From contig CAAECY010000024.1 in NCBI GenBank assembly GCA_900754475.1, positions 1 to 7,066 on the forward strand: a stretch of DNA of 7,066 nt, read 5' to 3'. The notes beneath the pieces are model-generated. The model was not told the origin of the DNA, made no database searches, and worked only from the letters and a program-made list of their open reading frames with translations. The position numbers and the translations under genes are program-made. Positions 1-6,374 of the stretch are shown piece by piece (within the stretch, counting starts at the first letter, position 1; the number at the start of each line of letters is the position of its first letter). The stretch comes from an uncultured Sutterella sp. Lineage in GTDB: Bacteria > Pseudomonadota > Gammaproteobacteria > Burkholderiales > Burkholderiaceae_F.

Positions 1-2224
1 CGGCGGGCGACGTTTCCGAGCCCGTTCGCACCACCCACACGAGCCTCGGACGGCCCGCCGTTTCGGGGCGCTCGGGCCGACCGAGCGAGGGGTCTCGGCC
101 TTCCGCAAAAGCGCGCTCGCGCTCTTCGTCGCGAAGGATCTTCGTCACGGGCCCCTCGATCGGCTTCACTTCCACGCGCCCCCGCGCGCTTTGAACGGCC
201 AAGTCGACAAGCGCCTCCGGGTGCGCAAAGGCGAGCGCATTCCAGGAGCGAATGCCCGAAGAGAGCCCCAACGCTTCCGCGTCCCACCCGTCCGGGCACT
301 CGACGCGGTGAAGGACCGTCCCCGCCGCGGCCGTACGCACGATCCCCGCTTCCGCCATGACGGCGGCGACGAGATTGATGTCGTCGGGCAAATCCGTGAG
401 ACCGAAGTGTTCCCGGAGGTAATTGATGACGTCGATCGCCGTTTCGGGAAACTTCCCGTAGAGGCCGTCCGTCCCCCAAAGGAGCGCCCGCACGAAGGGT
501 TCTTTGCTCCGGTCGACGAGCCGGTCGACGTCGTCGAGGTCGTCCCAGGCATCGGTATTCTCCCCGTCCGCCCCTTCCGACCCGTCCTTTCCGCTCGCTC
601 CCGCACCGATCCGCGCCTCTTCCGGGTTGATGCGCCAGGCCAAATCCCTCACGAGCCCTTCGACCGCCTTTTCGATGAGGTCCGCAAAGGCGTAGTGGAG
701 CTGCGTGCGTCCCGAAATCCGCACGGCCGCGGCGTCGCGCCGCTTCATGACGTCAAGGTGCGCCCTCAAAACCGCTTCGACGAGAATCCGAACGTCGCGT
801 GCGAGCGGCCCCGCCGATACCGCGGCGGACGACCTCAAAAGCACGCACTGCAAAGCCGCATAGACGGGCGCTTCGTCGATCCAGGCGGAAGCGTTCCCCG
901 TCAGACCCGAGTCCCCCGCGTCGCGCGCTCCGGGAAGCCTCGTCCCGTGCGCGAGCCACCGCACCGTGGCGCTCGGAAGGAGCATCGGGAGCAAATGCAA
1001 AACGAACGACGTCCCGTAAAACGCGTCCGCCCGCGGGGAGGGGCGGTTCCTCGCGGCAAAAGCGGCCCAGTCGGCGTCGGACGAACCTCCGATCCCCCGC
1101 ACAGTGCCCTCTTCACCCTCTGCGCCCTCTCCGCCGGTTTCAGCGTCTTTTTCCTCTTCGGCTGCTTCGGCTCCTTCGGAATCATCCCCTCGGATTTTGA
1201 GCGCCAGCACCGCTTCGCGCCGCGCGCGCTCTTCGAGGACGGACTTCGTCCACACGAGCTCCAAGACGAACCCCGCATGGCGCTTTGCGAAGTCGTAGAG
1301 CGTTTCGGCCATGGGTTCGAACACCACGCGCCGCGTCGGAAAGGCAAAAGGATCGGCCGACGGAGACCCCGCCCGCTTCGCGTCCGCCTCGGGGATCGCT
1401 TCGATCCGAAGCGATTCGAACACCCCCGCATCGTAAAAGAGCCCCGCCGCACAGGCCGCAACCGTCATCTTGACGGTGTAAAGACGTCGGGCCTTCGGTT
1501 CCAAGTCCGTTCTCGGGAGCATCGCGTTGAAGTGCTCGACCGACCGCACCGCGGTCTCCAACCCCGACCGAAAAAGCCCGCCCTCTTCCGAAAAAGGCCC
1601 CGAGGGACTTCTTGGCAGCAGTTGCGCCACTTCCGCCCACCGTACGACCAAGGGCCAGACATGCGCGTAAAAGAGGGCTTCGTCGCCGACCGCGGTCGAA
1701 AGCCGTCGGAGGACGCCTTCGTTCAGCGCGAGAATCCGCTCGGGTGCGGCGGGCGCCAGAATCGGCCGGTGCGCTTCGTCCCAGGTCCAGTCGGGAATCG
1801 CCCGACGAAGGCGCGCCTTGGCGGCGCGGTCGGCCTCGTCGCGAAGCGCCTGCGCTTCCACGGCTTCGCGGTCGCGCAGCGCCTTTCCTCGGGACGCACG
1901 GAGTCCCTTCTCTCCGCCCGACGCCGAAGCCGAAGCAGCCGAAGCCACAGAAGCCACCGAAGGGAAGAATTTGAGTACGGGGGCCACGGCCGAAAGCAAG
2001 GCCGACACGACCGTGGGACGGGCTTTGGGCGGGCGGCTTCCCCGCTCGGGGGCGTCCTCGTCCTCGCGGGCGCGCCAGGAGCGAACGAGCACCTTCAGGC
2101 GGTCGTCGACGGCGTGCGGGGCGATGCGGGGGTGTTCGAGAAAGCGCTCGATCTCGCGCGGAGACGGAGCGTCCGAGACGGAATTGAGGTCGGACGGAAA
2201 TTCGGGATGGTTGGGGTCGTGCAT
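1..2224 (-). CDS. traI: TraI_2 (MobH-family) relaxase-like protein, C-terminus beyond window, catalytic histidines absent
   Basis: The frame is open for 741 codons from an ATG at 2224 to the left edge, with no stop. MobH TraI proteins nick oriT and pilot DNA in conjugation through an HD-like metal site. Seen here: a basic and Ala/Ser-rich N-terminus (about 1-140); a TraI_2-like core (about 165-345) with landmarks LLPRS (202-206), GGLFRSGLE (215-223), GLFYDAG (261-267) and ETLYDFA (307-313); an acidic Glu/Gly linker (348-373); a helical region (about 380-535); and a winged-helix-like segment (about 576-645, ALLWGTDGLYGKFPETAIDV) resembling the stretch after the core in ICE relaxases. The usual HHH before GGL, the His in RHxLE and the His of HD are all replaced. 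The C-terminal domain is outside. The ATG has no clear Shine-Dalgarno; an in-frame GTG at 2320 is an alternative but has none either. The TraI family call is fairly secure; nicking activity is doubtful. Confidence 0.8.
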   Translation of the reverse strand, partial: MHDPNHPEFPSDLNSVSDAPSPREIERFLEHPRIAPHAVDDRLKVLVRSWRAREDEDAPERGSRPPKARPTVVSALLSAVAPVLKFFPSVASVASAASASASGGEKGLRASRGKALRDREAVEAQALRDEADRAAKARLRRAIPDWTWDEAHRPILAPAAPERILALNEGVLRRLSTAVGDEALFYAHVWPLVVRWAEVAQLLPRSPSGPFSEEGGLFRSGLETAVRSVEHFNAMLPRTDLEPKARRLYTVKMTVAACAAGLFYDAGVFESLRIEAIPEADAKRAGSPSADPFAFPTRRVVFEPMAETLYDFAKRHAGFVLELVWTKSVLEERARREAVLALKIRGDDSEGAEAAEEEKDAETGGEGAEGEEGTVRGIGGSSDADWAAFAARNRPSPRADAFYGTSFVLHLLPMLLPSATVRWLAHGTRLPGARDAGDSGLTGNASAWIDEAPVYAALQCVLLRSSAAVSAGPLARDVRILVEAVLRAHLDVMKRRDAAAVRISGRTQLHYAFADLIEKAVEGLVRDLAWRINPEEARIGAGASGKDGSEGADGENTDAWDDLDDVDRLVDRSKEPFVRALLWGTDGLYGKFPETAIDVINYLREHFGLTDLPDDINLVAAVMAEAGIVRTAAAGTVLHRVECPDGWDAEALGLSSGIRSWNALAFAHPEALVDLAVQSARGRVEVKPIEGPVTKILRDEERERAFAEGRDPSLGRPERPETAGRPRLVWVVRTGSETSPA
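1156..1180 (-). repeat. 9-bp tandem repeat inside the TraI-like gene
   Basis: About 2.8 copies of the unit CTTCGGCTG (plus-strand sense) encode part of the acidic Ser/Glu/Ala linker of the TraI-like protein. A 9-bp period keeps the reading frame, so copy changes would only lengthen or shorten the linker. It resembles the other 9-bp repeats of this window in its TTCGG/CGAAG core. Confidence 0.6.
1932..1962 (-). repeat. imperfect 9-bp repeat inside the TraI-like gene
   Basis: GAAG recurs every 9 bases (starts at 1932, 1941, 1950 and 1959, with one more 6 bases earlier), within a GAAGCCAnC-like unit on the plus strand. On the coding strand it gives the low-complexity segment SVASVASAASASA at about residues 89-101. 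It lies in the linker ahead of the TraI_2 core, where length changes are likely to be tolerated. Confidence 0.6.
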
Positions 2225-2513
2225 GGGAGGCGTGCGGCACGGGCGGAAAAGCAGCCTCCCCCGAAGCTGAAGCCCCGCGTTCCAAGCCCGACGGGCGGCA
2301 TCGTGTCGGCAGCGTGTCACTGAGGAGGATCGGCCTTTCCGGGGCGATGCCCGAAGAGAAACGTGTAGAAGTACTCGAAGAAAAGCCCGAAGCAAAAGGT
2401 CCGAGACGAAAGGCCCCGGGCGAAGAAATGAAGGACGGCGAAGAAAGAGCGACGCGCGTTGCGATCGTCGCCGGTATGTGAAGTCGTTGGGAAGAAGGGC
2501 GCGGGGCATCAAC

Positions 2514-2549
2514 CGCCACAAGCGGCACAAGCCGCACAAGCCGCACAAG
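2514..2549 (-). repeat. 9-bp tandem repeat, four copies (CTTGTGCGG, minus sense)
   Basis: Four consecutive 9-bp units on the plus strand read CGCCACAAG, CGGCACAAG, CCGCACAAG and CCGCACAAG; the last two are identical and the others differ by one or two bases. The array lies in the non-coding gap about 290 bases upstream of the TraI-like start. It could be a slippage-generated minisatellite or repeated binding sites; nothing in the sequence decides between these. Confidence 0.85.
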
Positions 2550-2614
2550 CAGTGCATCAGGCGCAGCCGCTCCCGCCTTCCGAACGATTCGTCGTGCGCC
2601 CCGATCGGGCCCGA

Positions 2615-2665
2615 CGAAATGCAAAATGAAATGCGAAAAGAGAAGAAAAGAAAAAGAAGAAAGCC
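2615..2665 (-). other. AT-rich pyrimidine tract upstream of the TraI-like gene
   Basis: On the minus strand this stretch is almost all C and T, with runs such as TTCTTTTTCTTTTCTTCTC, followed by two copies of GCATTTC (2634-2616 region). It is the most AT-rich part of an otherwise GC-rich window and sits beside the palindrome at 2600-2609. Such a tract could be a promoter upstream element, an easily melted site or a protein-binding region. No matching -10 box was found, so its role stays open. Confidence 0.45.
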
Positions 2666-2708
2666 GCCTCGCGGAAAGCCCGACCGTCGGAGCCCGAACG
2701 AGTGCCGA

Positions 2709-2727
2709 CGGAGGCACGAAGCCTCCG
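2709..2727. other. 7-bp perfect hairpin in the intergenic gap
   Basis: CGGAGGC and GCCTCCG form a perfect 7-bp stem around a 5-base loop (ACGAA on plus, TTCGT on minus). No T-run follows on either strand, so it is not a standard Rho-independent terminator. Confidence 0.5.
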
Positions 2728-2841
2728 GAATCGGTGTACCCGTCCGAACCCTGACACGGTCGGAACTTTCCTCGAAGTCGGTGTCCGCAGTCGAAGTCGA
2801 AATGCGCGCGCGACGAGGCTTTGGGCCCCAAGACGAAGGGT

Positions 2842-2868
2842 GTCGGAGGGGAGAATGTTCTCCCCGAC
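2842..2868. other. hairpin in the intergenic gap
   Basis: GGGGAGA (2848-2854) pairs with TCTCCCC (2859-2865) around a 4-base loop. An outer GTC/GAC pairing continues the stem after a three-base bulge. It is one of four hairpins packed into about 150 bases downstream of the CobT-like gene. No T-run follows on either strand. Confidence 0.5.
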
Positions 2869-2910
2869 CGAACGCCCTTCGAGCTCGCTCGCACGGTCCT
2901 CCGGGATTCG

Positions 2911-2927
2911 TCCTCTGCAAGAGAGGA
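2911..2927. other. 6-bp hairpin in the intergenic gap
   Basis: TCCTCT (2911-2916) pairs perfectly with AGAGGA (2922-2927) around the loop GCAAG. It is short and would be unremarkable alone, but it lies within the hairpin cluster between the CobT-like and TraI-like genes. Confidence 0.4.
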
Positions 2928-2942
2928 TCGAAAACCGCGAGG

Positions 2943-2971
2943 GCGGGCCTTGGGACGATCCCAAGACCCGC
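2943..2971 (-). terminator. strong hairpin, possible transcript end of the CobT-like gene
   Basis: GCGGG, one mismatch and CTTGGGA (2943-2955) pair with TCCCAAG, one mismatch and CCCGC (2959-2971) around a 3-base loop, giving 12 base pairs in 13 positions. It lies 83 bases beyond the CobT-like stop. On the minus strand only a weak GGTTTTC follows at a short distance, so it is a terminator candidate without a proper U-tract. RNA-stabilising stem or protein-binding site are alternatives. Confidence 0.4.
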
Positions 2972-2973
2972 GA

Positions 2974-2991
2974 CGCTTCCGACGGGAAGCG
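2974..2991. other. 7-bp perfect hairpin next to the terminator candidate
   Basis: CGCTTCC pairs perfectly with GGAAGCG around a 4-base loop (GACG on plus, CGTC on minus). It stands three bases from the larger hairpin at 2943-2971, so a minus-strand transcript would fold two stems in a row after the CobT-like stop. Confidence 0.5.
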
Positions 2992-3011
2992 AAAGCGACG
3001 TTTCGAAAAAA

Positions 3012-3041
3012 CGAACCTGACGAACCTGACGAACCTGACGA
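3012..3041 (-). repeat. 9-bp tandem repeat, 3.3 perfect copies (TCAGGTTCG, minus sense)
   Basis: CGAACCTGA on the plus strand repeats three times without a mismatch and runs into a fourth partial copy. The array starts just 13 bases past the CobT-like stop codon and ends at a run of six A (six T on the minus strand, 3006-3011). It is outside any gene. Its unit differs from that at 2514-2549, but the period is the same. Confidence 0.9.
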
Positions 3042-3053
3042 TCCGAAAGAGCC

Positions 3054-6026
3054 TCAGAACCCGCGGCCTCGCGTCCCGTCGAGCGTACGCCTTACGAGAA
3101 TGCGCACGCCCTTGGGGATCGATTCCACGCGGTCGACGAACACCGTCGGGAACCCGTAAATGTGGTCGCCCGACATGATCTCCTCCCGATGCTCGACATC
3201 CTCGGGGTGTCCCACAAGGAGAAGCCCGAGTTCGATGCCGCTCATCCGAAGTTCGTCCGCGTAGCCCTCGAGTTGCTGCTTCGGAAACTTCCCGTCCGAG
3301 AAGACGAAAAGGATCCGACGCTCTTCGCGGCGTCCCGAAAGACCTTCGAGACCCCAGAAGGCCGCCTCCTGCACGGGCGTGGGCCCTCGCCCCGGAATCG
3401 GAGCGATGCGCACGTACGTGTCGTCGGCGGGCGTATTCCAGTCGGAGACGGGAATCACGCCCAAGCGCGTCCTCGAGGGAAAAACGGCGGTTCGCGCCGC
3501 GAGACCCCGCGTCGACTTGAAGACTTCTTCAAGACGATAGGCCGCGCACTTCAGAATCGCACCCGTTTCGGCGGAAACCGACCCCGAGAGGTCGACCGCG
3601 ATCTGGAGCGCGACGGACAAGCCCGGCGCCTTCCCCCGCACTTTGAAAACCCGAGGGTTTCCGGTGCGAAGGCGGATCGGTGCGTCGTCGAACAACTTCC
3701 TCCCGGTCGTCCCCTTCCGCACGGGAAGGGTGACGGGCCGACGGATGTCGTCGAGAAGCGCCGCGCCGAAGCCGAAGGTCTTCGTACGAAGCTCTTCGGT
3801 CACCTGGAACGCGATCCGCGCTTCGAGAGCGTTCGTATCGTGTCCGGCGTGTCTTCCCCAAGCCGAGTACGCGACACTTTCGGGCACGTACCCGCGGGCG
3901 CGGTAGGCTTCGATGAAAAGCCGTCCCGACTCCAAGCCCATCGCGAGCTGCTTGGCTTCCGAGACGTACTCCGCATCCGGAATCGTGTGGATCACTTCAC
4001 CCACAAGATTCCGAAGCGCAGACGCGATCGGATCCGAGAAGTCGCCCGATCGCTCGCTTTCGCGTGCGACCGTTCGCAGGGCCCGGAGGCGTTCGAGCTT
4101 CGCCTCGGGCGACTCCGCCCCTTCCGGAGCGGCCGCACCCGAGACGGAACCGTCGGGGGCGAAAAGCGCCGGCTGATCGTCCGAGTCCGCGTCGTCGAAG
4201 TCGTCCTTCAACGAACGGTTCGCTCGGTACGATCCCCGACCGCTTTTTCCGCCTTTTCCGGCTCTTCCGCCGAGGCCGCCCCGAACGCTCGGGCTCCGAC
4301 CCGAACGCCGGCGTTGGCCGGTATCCGAATCGTCATCCAAGTCGTCCGAAGCGTCCGAAGCTCCCTCCTCGTCCGAGCCTTTGGCTTTTCCGTTCGCGTT
4401 GAAGTTTCCGATCATGAGATCGATCCCTTCAACGGACGAGTCGTCGATGAGACCTTGGGAACGGAGCGACACCGCCTGGTTTGACGTTTCGCTTTCGAAC
4501 GATTCGAGAACGTCGTAAGCGAGCTGCCGTGCGGCATAGGTGTCTTCGAGCGGAAATTTCCCGAGCACGTACGATTCCGTGCTCTTACGGAAGTCCGTCC
4601 CGAAGAGTTCGTCCGCGCGCCGGGCGGTCTTCTCGCGAAGCCGCGTCGGAAGTTTGAATTCCAACACGGTTTCCGTAAGAAGCGCCCAGAGCCACCCCCC
4701 CGCGACAAGCGCGGGGGTATTCAGCCCTTCGGCACGCAGAAACCCCGCCGTCGGGTCCATCGAGAGGACCTTATAGAGGGCATTCCTCCAGGTCCGATAG
4801 CCCGCCAGGTCCCGATCCCCGAGTGCGTCGACGCGGATGTCTTCGAAGACGTTCGTTAAGAAGAGCATGAAGCCCGTCAAATCGCGAACGGCCCGAAAAT
4901 CCGAGTAGAGCACGTGGTTGCGCTCGTGGATGCCGGAGCCCCAGGCGTAGATCACGCCGAGCGGATTCGAGAAGTCGATTCGACCGAGTTGAATCACCTC
5001 CCCGTTCGTGCAGGGGGTCGATCCGTCGAAACGGATCTCGATCCCGTCGTCGCGGCACAGGACCCGCAGGCCGACGCGCGCCATGCCTTTGGCAACGGTC
5101 GCGTCGCCCGCAAGGAGCTGGGCGTCCAACATCGGACGAATCTCCCGGAAGAGGTCCGCAACCTTCATGAGGCGGGAGAGGACTTGTTGGGCCTTCTTCA
5201 CCTCGGCAAGGAGCGCCTTCCCTTTGTCCCTCCGTTTGTCGACAATCGACATCTTCGAATAGTCCGCCGAGAGACGGTTCGCCTCAAGGCGAGCCGCCCG
5301 CAGAGCGGGGAACGCTTCTTCCATCTCGCGGATGAACGTATCGACGCCCGGGTCGGGTTCGACCGTTGTCGGTCGAGGGACGGGGGCGGCGGGTGACGTC
5401 GCGGGAGTAAGAAGCGGCAACGAGGACGCTGCCGACGGCAACGCAGGCAACGAAGAAGACGCGGGGAAAAGCGATGCTTCGGGGCCTTCGGGAGAAGTCG
5501 CCGCGATGGCGACCGCTTCCGAGACGCCGAGGCGTTTCAGCTCTTCGACGCGTTCGGCGGCTTCCCGCTTTGCGTTTTCCCGGGCGGCACGCCGTTCGGC
5601 ATCCTTTCGGTCGAGCTCCTTCAAGCGCTTTTCATGCTCGTAACGGGCCTCTCCGAGGGAAAGGTCGTTGCGGGTGATGAGCGCCGGTTGGACCGGGACC
5701 TTCGGATGACGAAGGATTCCCTTGGCGTACCGGCGTTCGGACGCAACGCGCTCGGAAAGTCGAGCGGCGTGCTTCCGAGCGATCTCGGTGCTCTTGCGCG
5801 TTGCCGCGTCGCGAGCGGCCGTGGGAGGTGCTGGAGGAGCCTTGGGAATCGAAGGAGTCGAAGGAGTCGAAGGAGCTTTCGCTTCCGCGCTCTTCGTCGG
5901 ACGTTGAGCTTGGGTTTCGGTTTCGGTTGAGTTGAGTTTGTCGGATTTTTCGGTTTCGTTTTTTCGACCGATGCCGACCGTTTGAGCGGTCGACGTCGCG
6001 TCGTTCGCATGTGTCGAATGTGTCAT
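3054..6026 (-). CDS. CobT-like VWA protein with HExxH metallopeptidase-like motif (MoxR-VWA partner)
   Basis: A 990-residue protein, probably the partner of the upstream AAA+ ATPase in a MoxR/CobS-VWA system that remodels a target protein. In order: a disordered Thr/Glu/Pro-rich N-terminus (1-75); a charged coiled coil (about 120-167); a Pro/Ala/Ser linker (about 175-225); a CobT-like helical region (about 230-530) holding HERNH (367-371) and NVFED (392-396), the spacing of a gluzincin-like site; an acidic then Gly/Arg-rich linker (about 549-605); and a C-terminal VWA domain (about 800-975) with an intact MIDAS: DLSGS (812-816), Thr883 in GPTP, and Asp911 in FSDG. The start at 6026 is chosen because GAAGG lies 8 bases upstream; an in-frame ATG at 6281 would add 85 residues encoded by intergenic repeats. 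In true cobaltochelatase, CobT works with CobS and CobN; no CobN is seen, so a cobalamin role is unlikely. Confidence 0.85.
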   Translation of the reverse strand: MTHSTHANDATSTAQTVGIGRKNETEKSDKLNSTETETQAQRPTKSAEAKAPSTPSTPSIPKAPPAPPTAARDAATRKSTEIARKHAARLSERVASERRYAKGILRHPKVPVQPALITRNDLSLGEARYEHEKRLKELDRKDAERRAARENAKREAAERVEELKRLGVSEAVAIAATSPEGPEASLFPASSSLPALPSAASSLPLLTPATSPAAPVPRPTTVEPDPGVDTFIREMEEAFPALRAARLEANRLSADYSKMSIVDKRRDKGKALLAEVKKAQQVLSRLMKVADLFREIRPMLDAQLLAGDATVAKGMARVGLRVLCRDDGIEIRFDGSTPCTNGEVIQLGRIDFSNPLGVIYAWGSGIHERNHVLYSDFRAVRDLTGFMLFLTNVFEDIRVDALGDRDLAGYRTWRNALYKVLSMDPTAGFLRAEGLNTPALVAGGWLWALLTETVLEFKLPTRLREKTARRADELFGTDFRKSTESYVLGKFPLEDTYAARQLAYDVLESFESETSNQAVSLRSQGLIDDSSVEGIDLMIGNFNANGKAKGSDEEGASDASDDLDDDSDTGQRRRSGRSPSVRGGLGGRAGKGGKSGRGSYRANRSLKDDFDDADSDDQPALFAPDGSVSGAAAPEGAESPEAKLERLRALRTVARESERSGDFSDPIASALRNLVGEVIHTIPDAEYVSEAKQLAMGLESGRLFIEAYRARGYVPESVAYSAWGRHAGHDTNALEARIAFQVTEELRTKTFGFGAALLDDIRRPVTLPVRKGTTGRKLFDDAPIRLRTGNPRVFKVRGKAPGLSVALQIAVDLSGSVSAETGAILKCAAYRLEEVFKSTRGLAARTAVFPSRTRLGVIPVSDWNTPADDTYVRIAPIPGRGPTPVQEAAFWGLEGLSGRREERRILFVFSDGKFPKQQLEGYADELRMSGIELGLLLVGHPEDVEHREEIMSGDHIYGFPTVFVDRVESIPKGVRILVRRTLDGTRGRGF
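5849..5875 (-). repeat. perfect 9-bp tandem repeat, three copies, inside the CobT-like gene
   Basis: TCGAAGGAG on the plus strand occurs three times with no mismatch. In the coding sense it gives the run PSTPSTPSIP at about residues 52-61, in the disordered N-terminus. A 9-bp unit keeps the frame, so copy-number change would alter only the length of this flexible arm. Confidence 0.9.
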
Positions 6027-6034
6027 TTGCCGTG

Positions 6035-6039
6035 CCTTC
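6035..6039 (-). promoter_or_regulatory. ribosome binding site deciding the CobT-like start
   Basis: GAAGG on the minus strand ends 8 bases before the ATG at 6026. It is the only good Shine-Dalgarno match near a start in this frame and is the reason for preferring this ATG over the one at 6281. Confidence 0.6.
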
Positions 6040-6124
6040 GCACCGACCGCAGGGACCCGCGCGCGCACGAGCCCCCCGAAGGCGGCGACGCACGGCGTGC
6101 GCCCCTTCGGCGATGCTCGTTGGT

Positions 6125-6173
6125 TGAAAATGCGCTTGAATTGCGCGGGTTGAAAGTGCGGTTGAAATGCGGT
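6125..6173. repeat. four TTGAAAnTGCG elements, likely repeated binding sites
   Basis: On the plus strand the copies are TTGAAAATGCGC (6125), TTGAATTGCGC (6137), TTGAAAGTGCGG (6151) and TTGAAATGCGG (6163). Start-to-start spacings are 12, 14 and 12 bases, a little over one helical turn. The array ends about 100 bases upstream of the CobT-like start. Even spacing with variation in single bases suggests an iteron or regulator-binding array more than simple slippage. The protein that would bind it is not in view. Confidence 0.75.
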
Positions 6174-6270
6174 GCAAGGCGCCGCTTTCGGGATGTCACA
6201 CGAGGGAAGTCGCACGAACCGGAGCCGCAGCCCTCCCCCGAGGACCGAAGTCCCCGGGAGAAGTTGCAGC

Positions 6271-6294
6271 CGAGTTCGCACGAGTTCGCACGAG
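6271..6294. repeat. 10-bp tandem repeat, 2.4 copies (CGAGTTCGCA)
   Basis: CGAGTTCGCA is repeated twice exactly and followed by CGAG. It lies in the gap between the CobS-like and CobT-like genes. It is short, so chance duplication by slippage is a fair explanation. Confidence 0.7.
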
Positions 6295-6318
6295 CCGCGA
6301 AAGACGCCCGTCCCCCTA

Positions 6319-6344
6319 CGGATCTCGGACGAGTCCGAGATCCG
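6319..6344 (-). terminator. 11-bp perfect hairpin between the ATPase and CobT-like genes
   Basis: CGGATCTCGGA pairs without mismatch with TCCGAGATCCG around a 4-base loop (CGAG on plus, CTCG on minus). It starts 47 bases past the ATPase stop. In the minus direction TAGGGGGACG follows, so there is no U-tract. It may act as a partial terminator, an RNA-stabilising stem or a protein site; I place it under terminator because of its strength and position only. Confidence 0.4.
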
Positions 6345-6374
6345 AGGAGTCCCTCACGCCGTTGCGCCCTTCGA

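Larger units (their letters stand above)
2225..3053. other. 829-nt gap between the CobT-like gene and the TraI-like gene
   Basis: No open frame here looks coding. The translations are Arg/Ser/Pro-rich or low complexity, and none starts with a convincing ribosome site. The gap holds a cluster of hairpins (2842-2868, 2911-2927, 2943-2971, 2974-2991, plus 2709-2727), two 9-bp tandem repeats (2514-2549 and 3012-3041), and an AT-rich, pyrimidine-biased stretch (minus sense) at about 2615-2665 next to the 10-bp palindrome CCCGATCGGG (2600-2609). I find no sigma70 promoter with good -35 and -10 boxes, although the downstream gene may need one. A transfer origin or a regulatory RNA leader are possible but unproven contents. 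Confidence 0.6.

Noticed and set aside
191..2323. A 710-codon open frame on the plus strand opposite the TraI-like gene
   Set aside because: Its product is Arg/Pro/Gly-rich with no recognisable domain. The minus strand of the same DNA gives clear TraI_2 landmarks and continues to the edge. Long antisense frames are expected in GC-rich genes with biased third positions.
2225..2557. Extending the TraI-like protein to in-frame ATGs at 2509 or 2557, or to the GTG at 2320
   Set aside because: The frame is open, but the extension from 2557 is Cys/Leu/Arg low complexity made by the 9-bp repeat, and none of these starts has a ribosome site. The GTG remains a weak alternative.
1182..2894. A 570-codon minus-strand open frame overlapping the TraI-like gene in another frame
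   Set aside because: It spans the non-coding gap and gene alike, has a Ser/Arg/Gly-rich composition and no domain, while the other frame of the same strand matches TraI_2.
2478..3020. A 180-codon plus-strand frame in the large intergenic gap
   Set aside because: Its product is dominated by Lys/Arg/His/Pro runs produced by the repeats and the purine-rich tract, with no ribosome site and no family likeness.
3162..4484. A 440-codon plus-strand frame opposite the CobT-like gene
   Set aside because: It lies entirely antisense to the VWA and linker coding sequence and has the Arg/Pro-rich composition of an antisense shadow.
6027..6281. Starting the CobT-like protein at the ATG at 6281 (85 extra residues)
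   Set aside because: The extra segment is encoded across the TTGAAAnTGCG array, reads as low-value Arg/Pro/Phe sequence, and the ATG at 6026 has a good ribosome site.
6125..6294. Short repeats as a possible CRISPR array
   Set aside because: The units are 10-12 bases and almost adjacent, with no spacers of about 30 bases and no cas gene in view.
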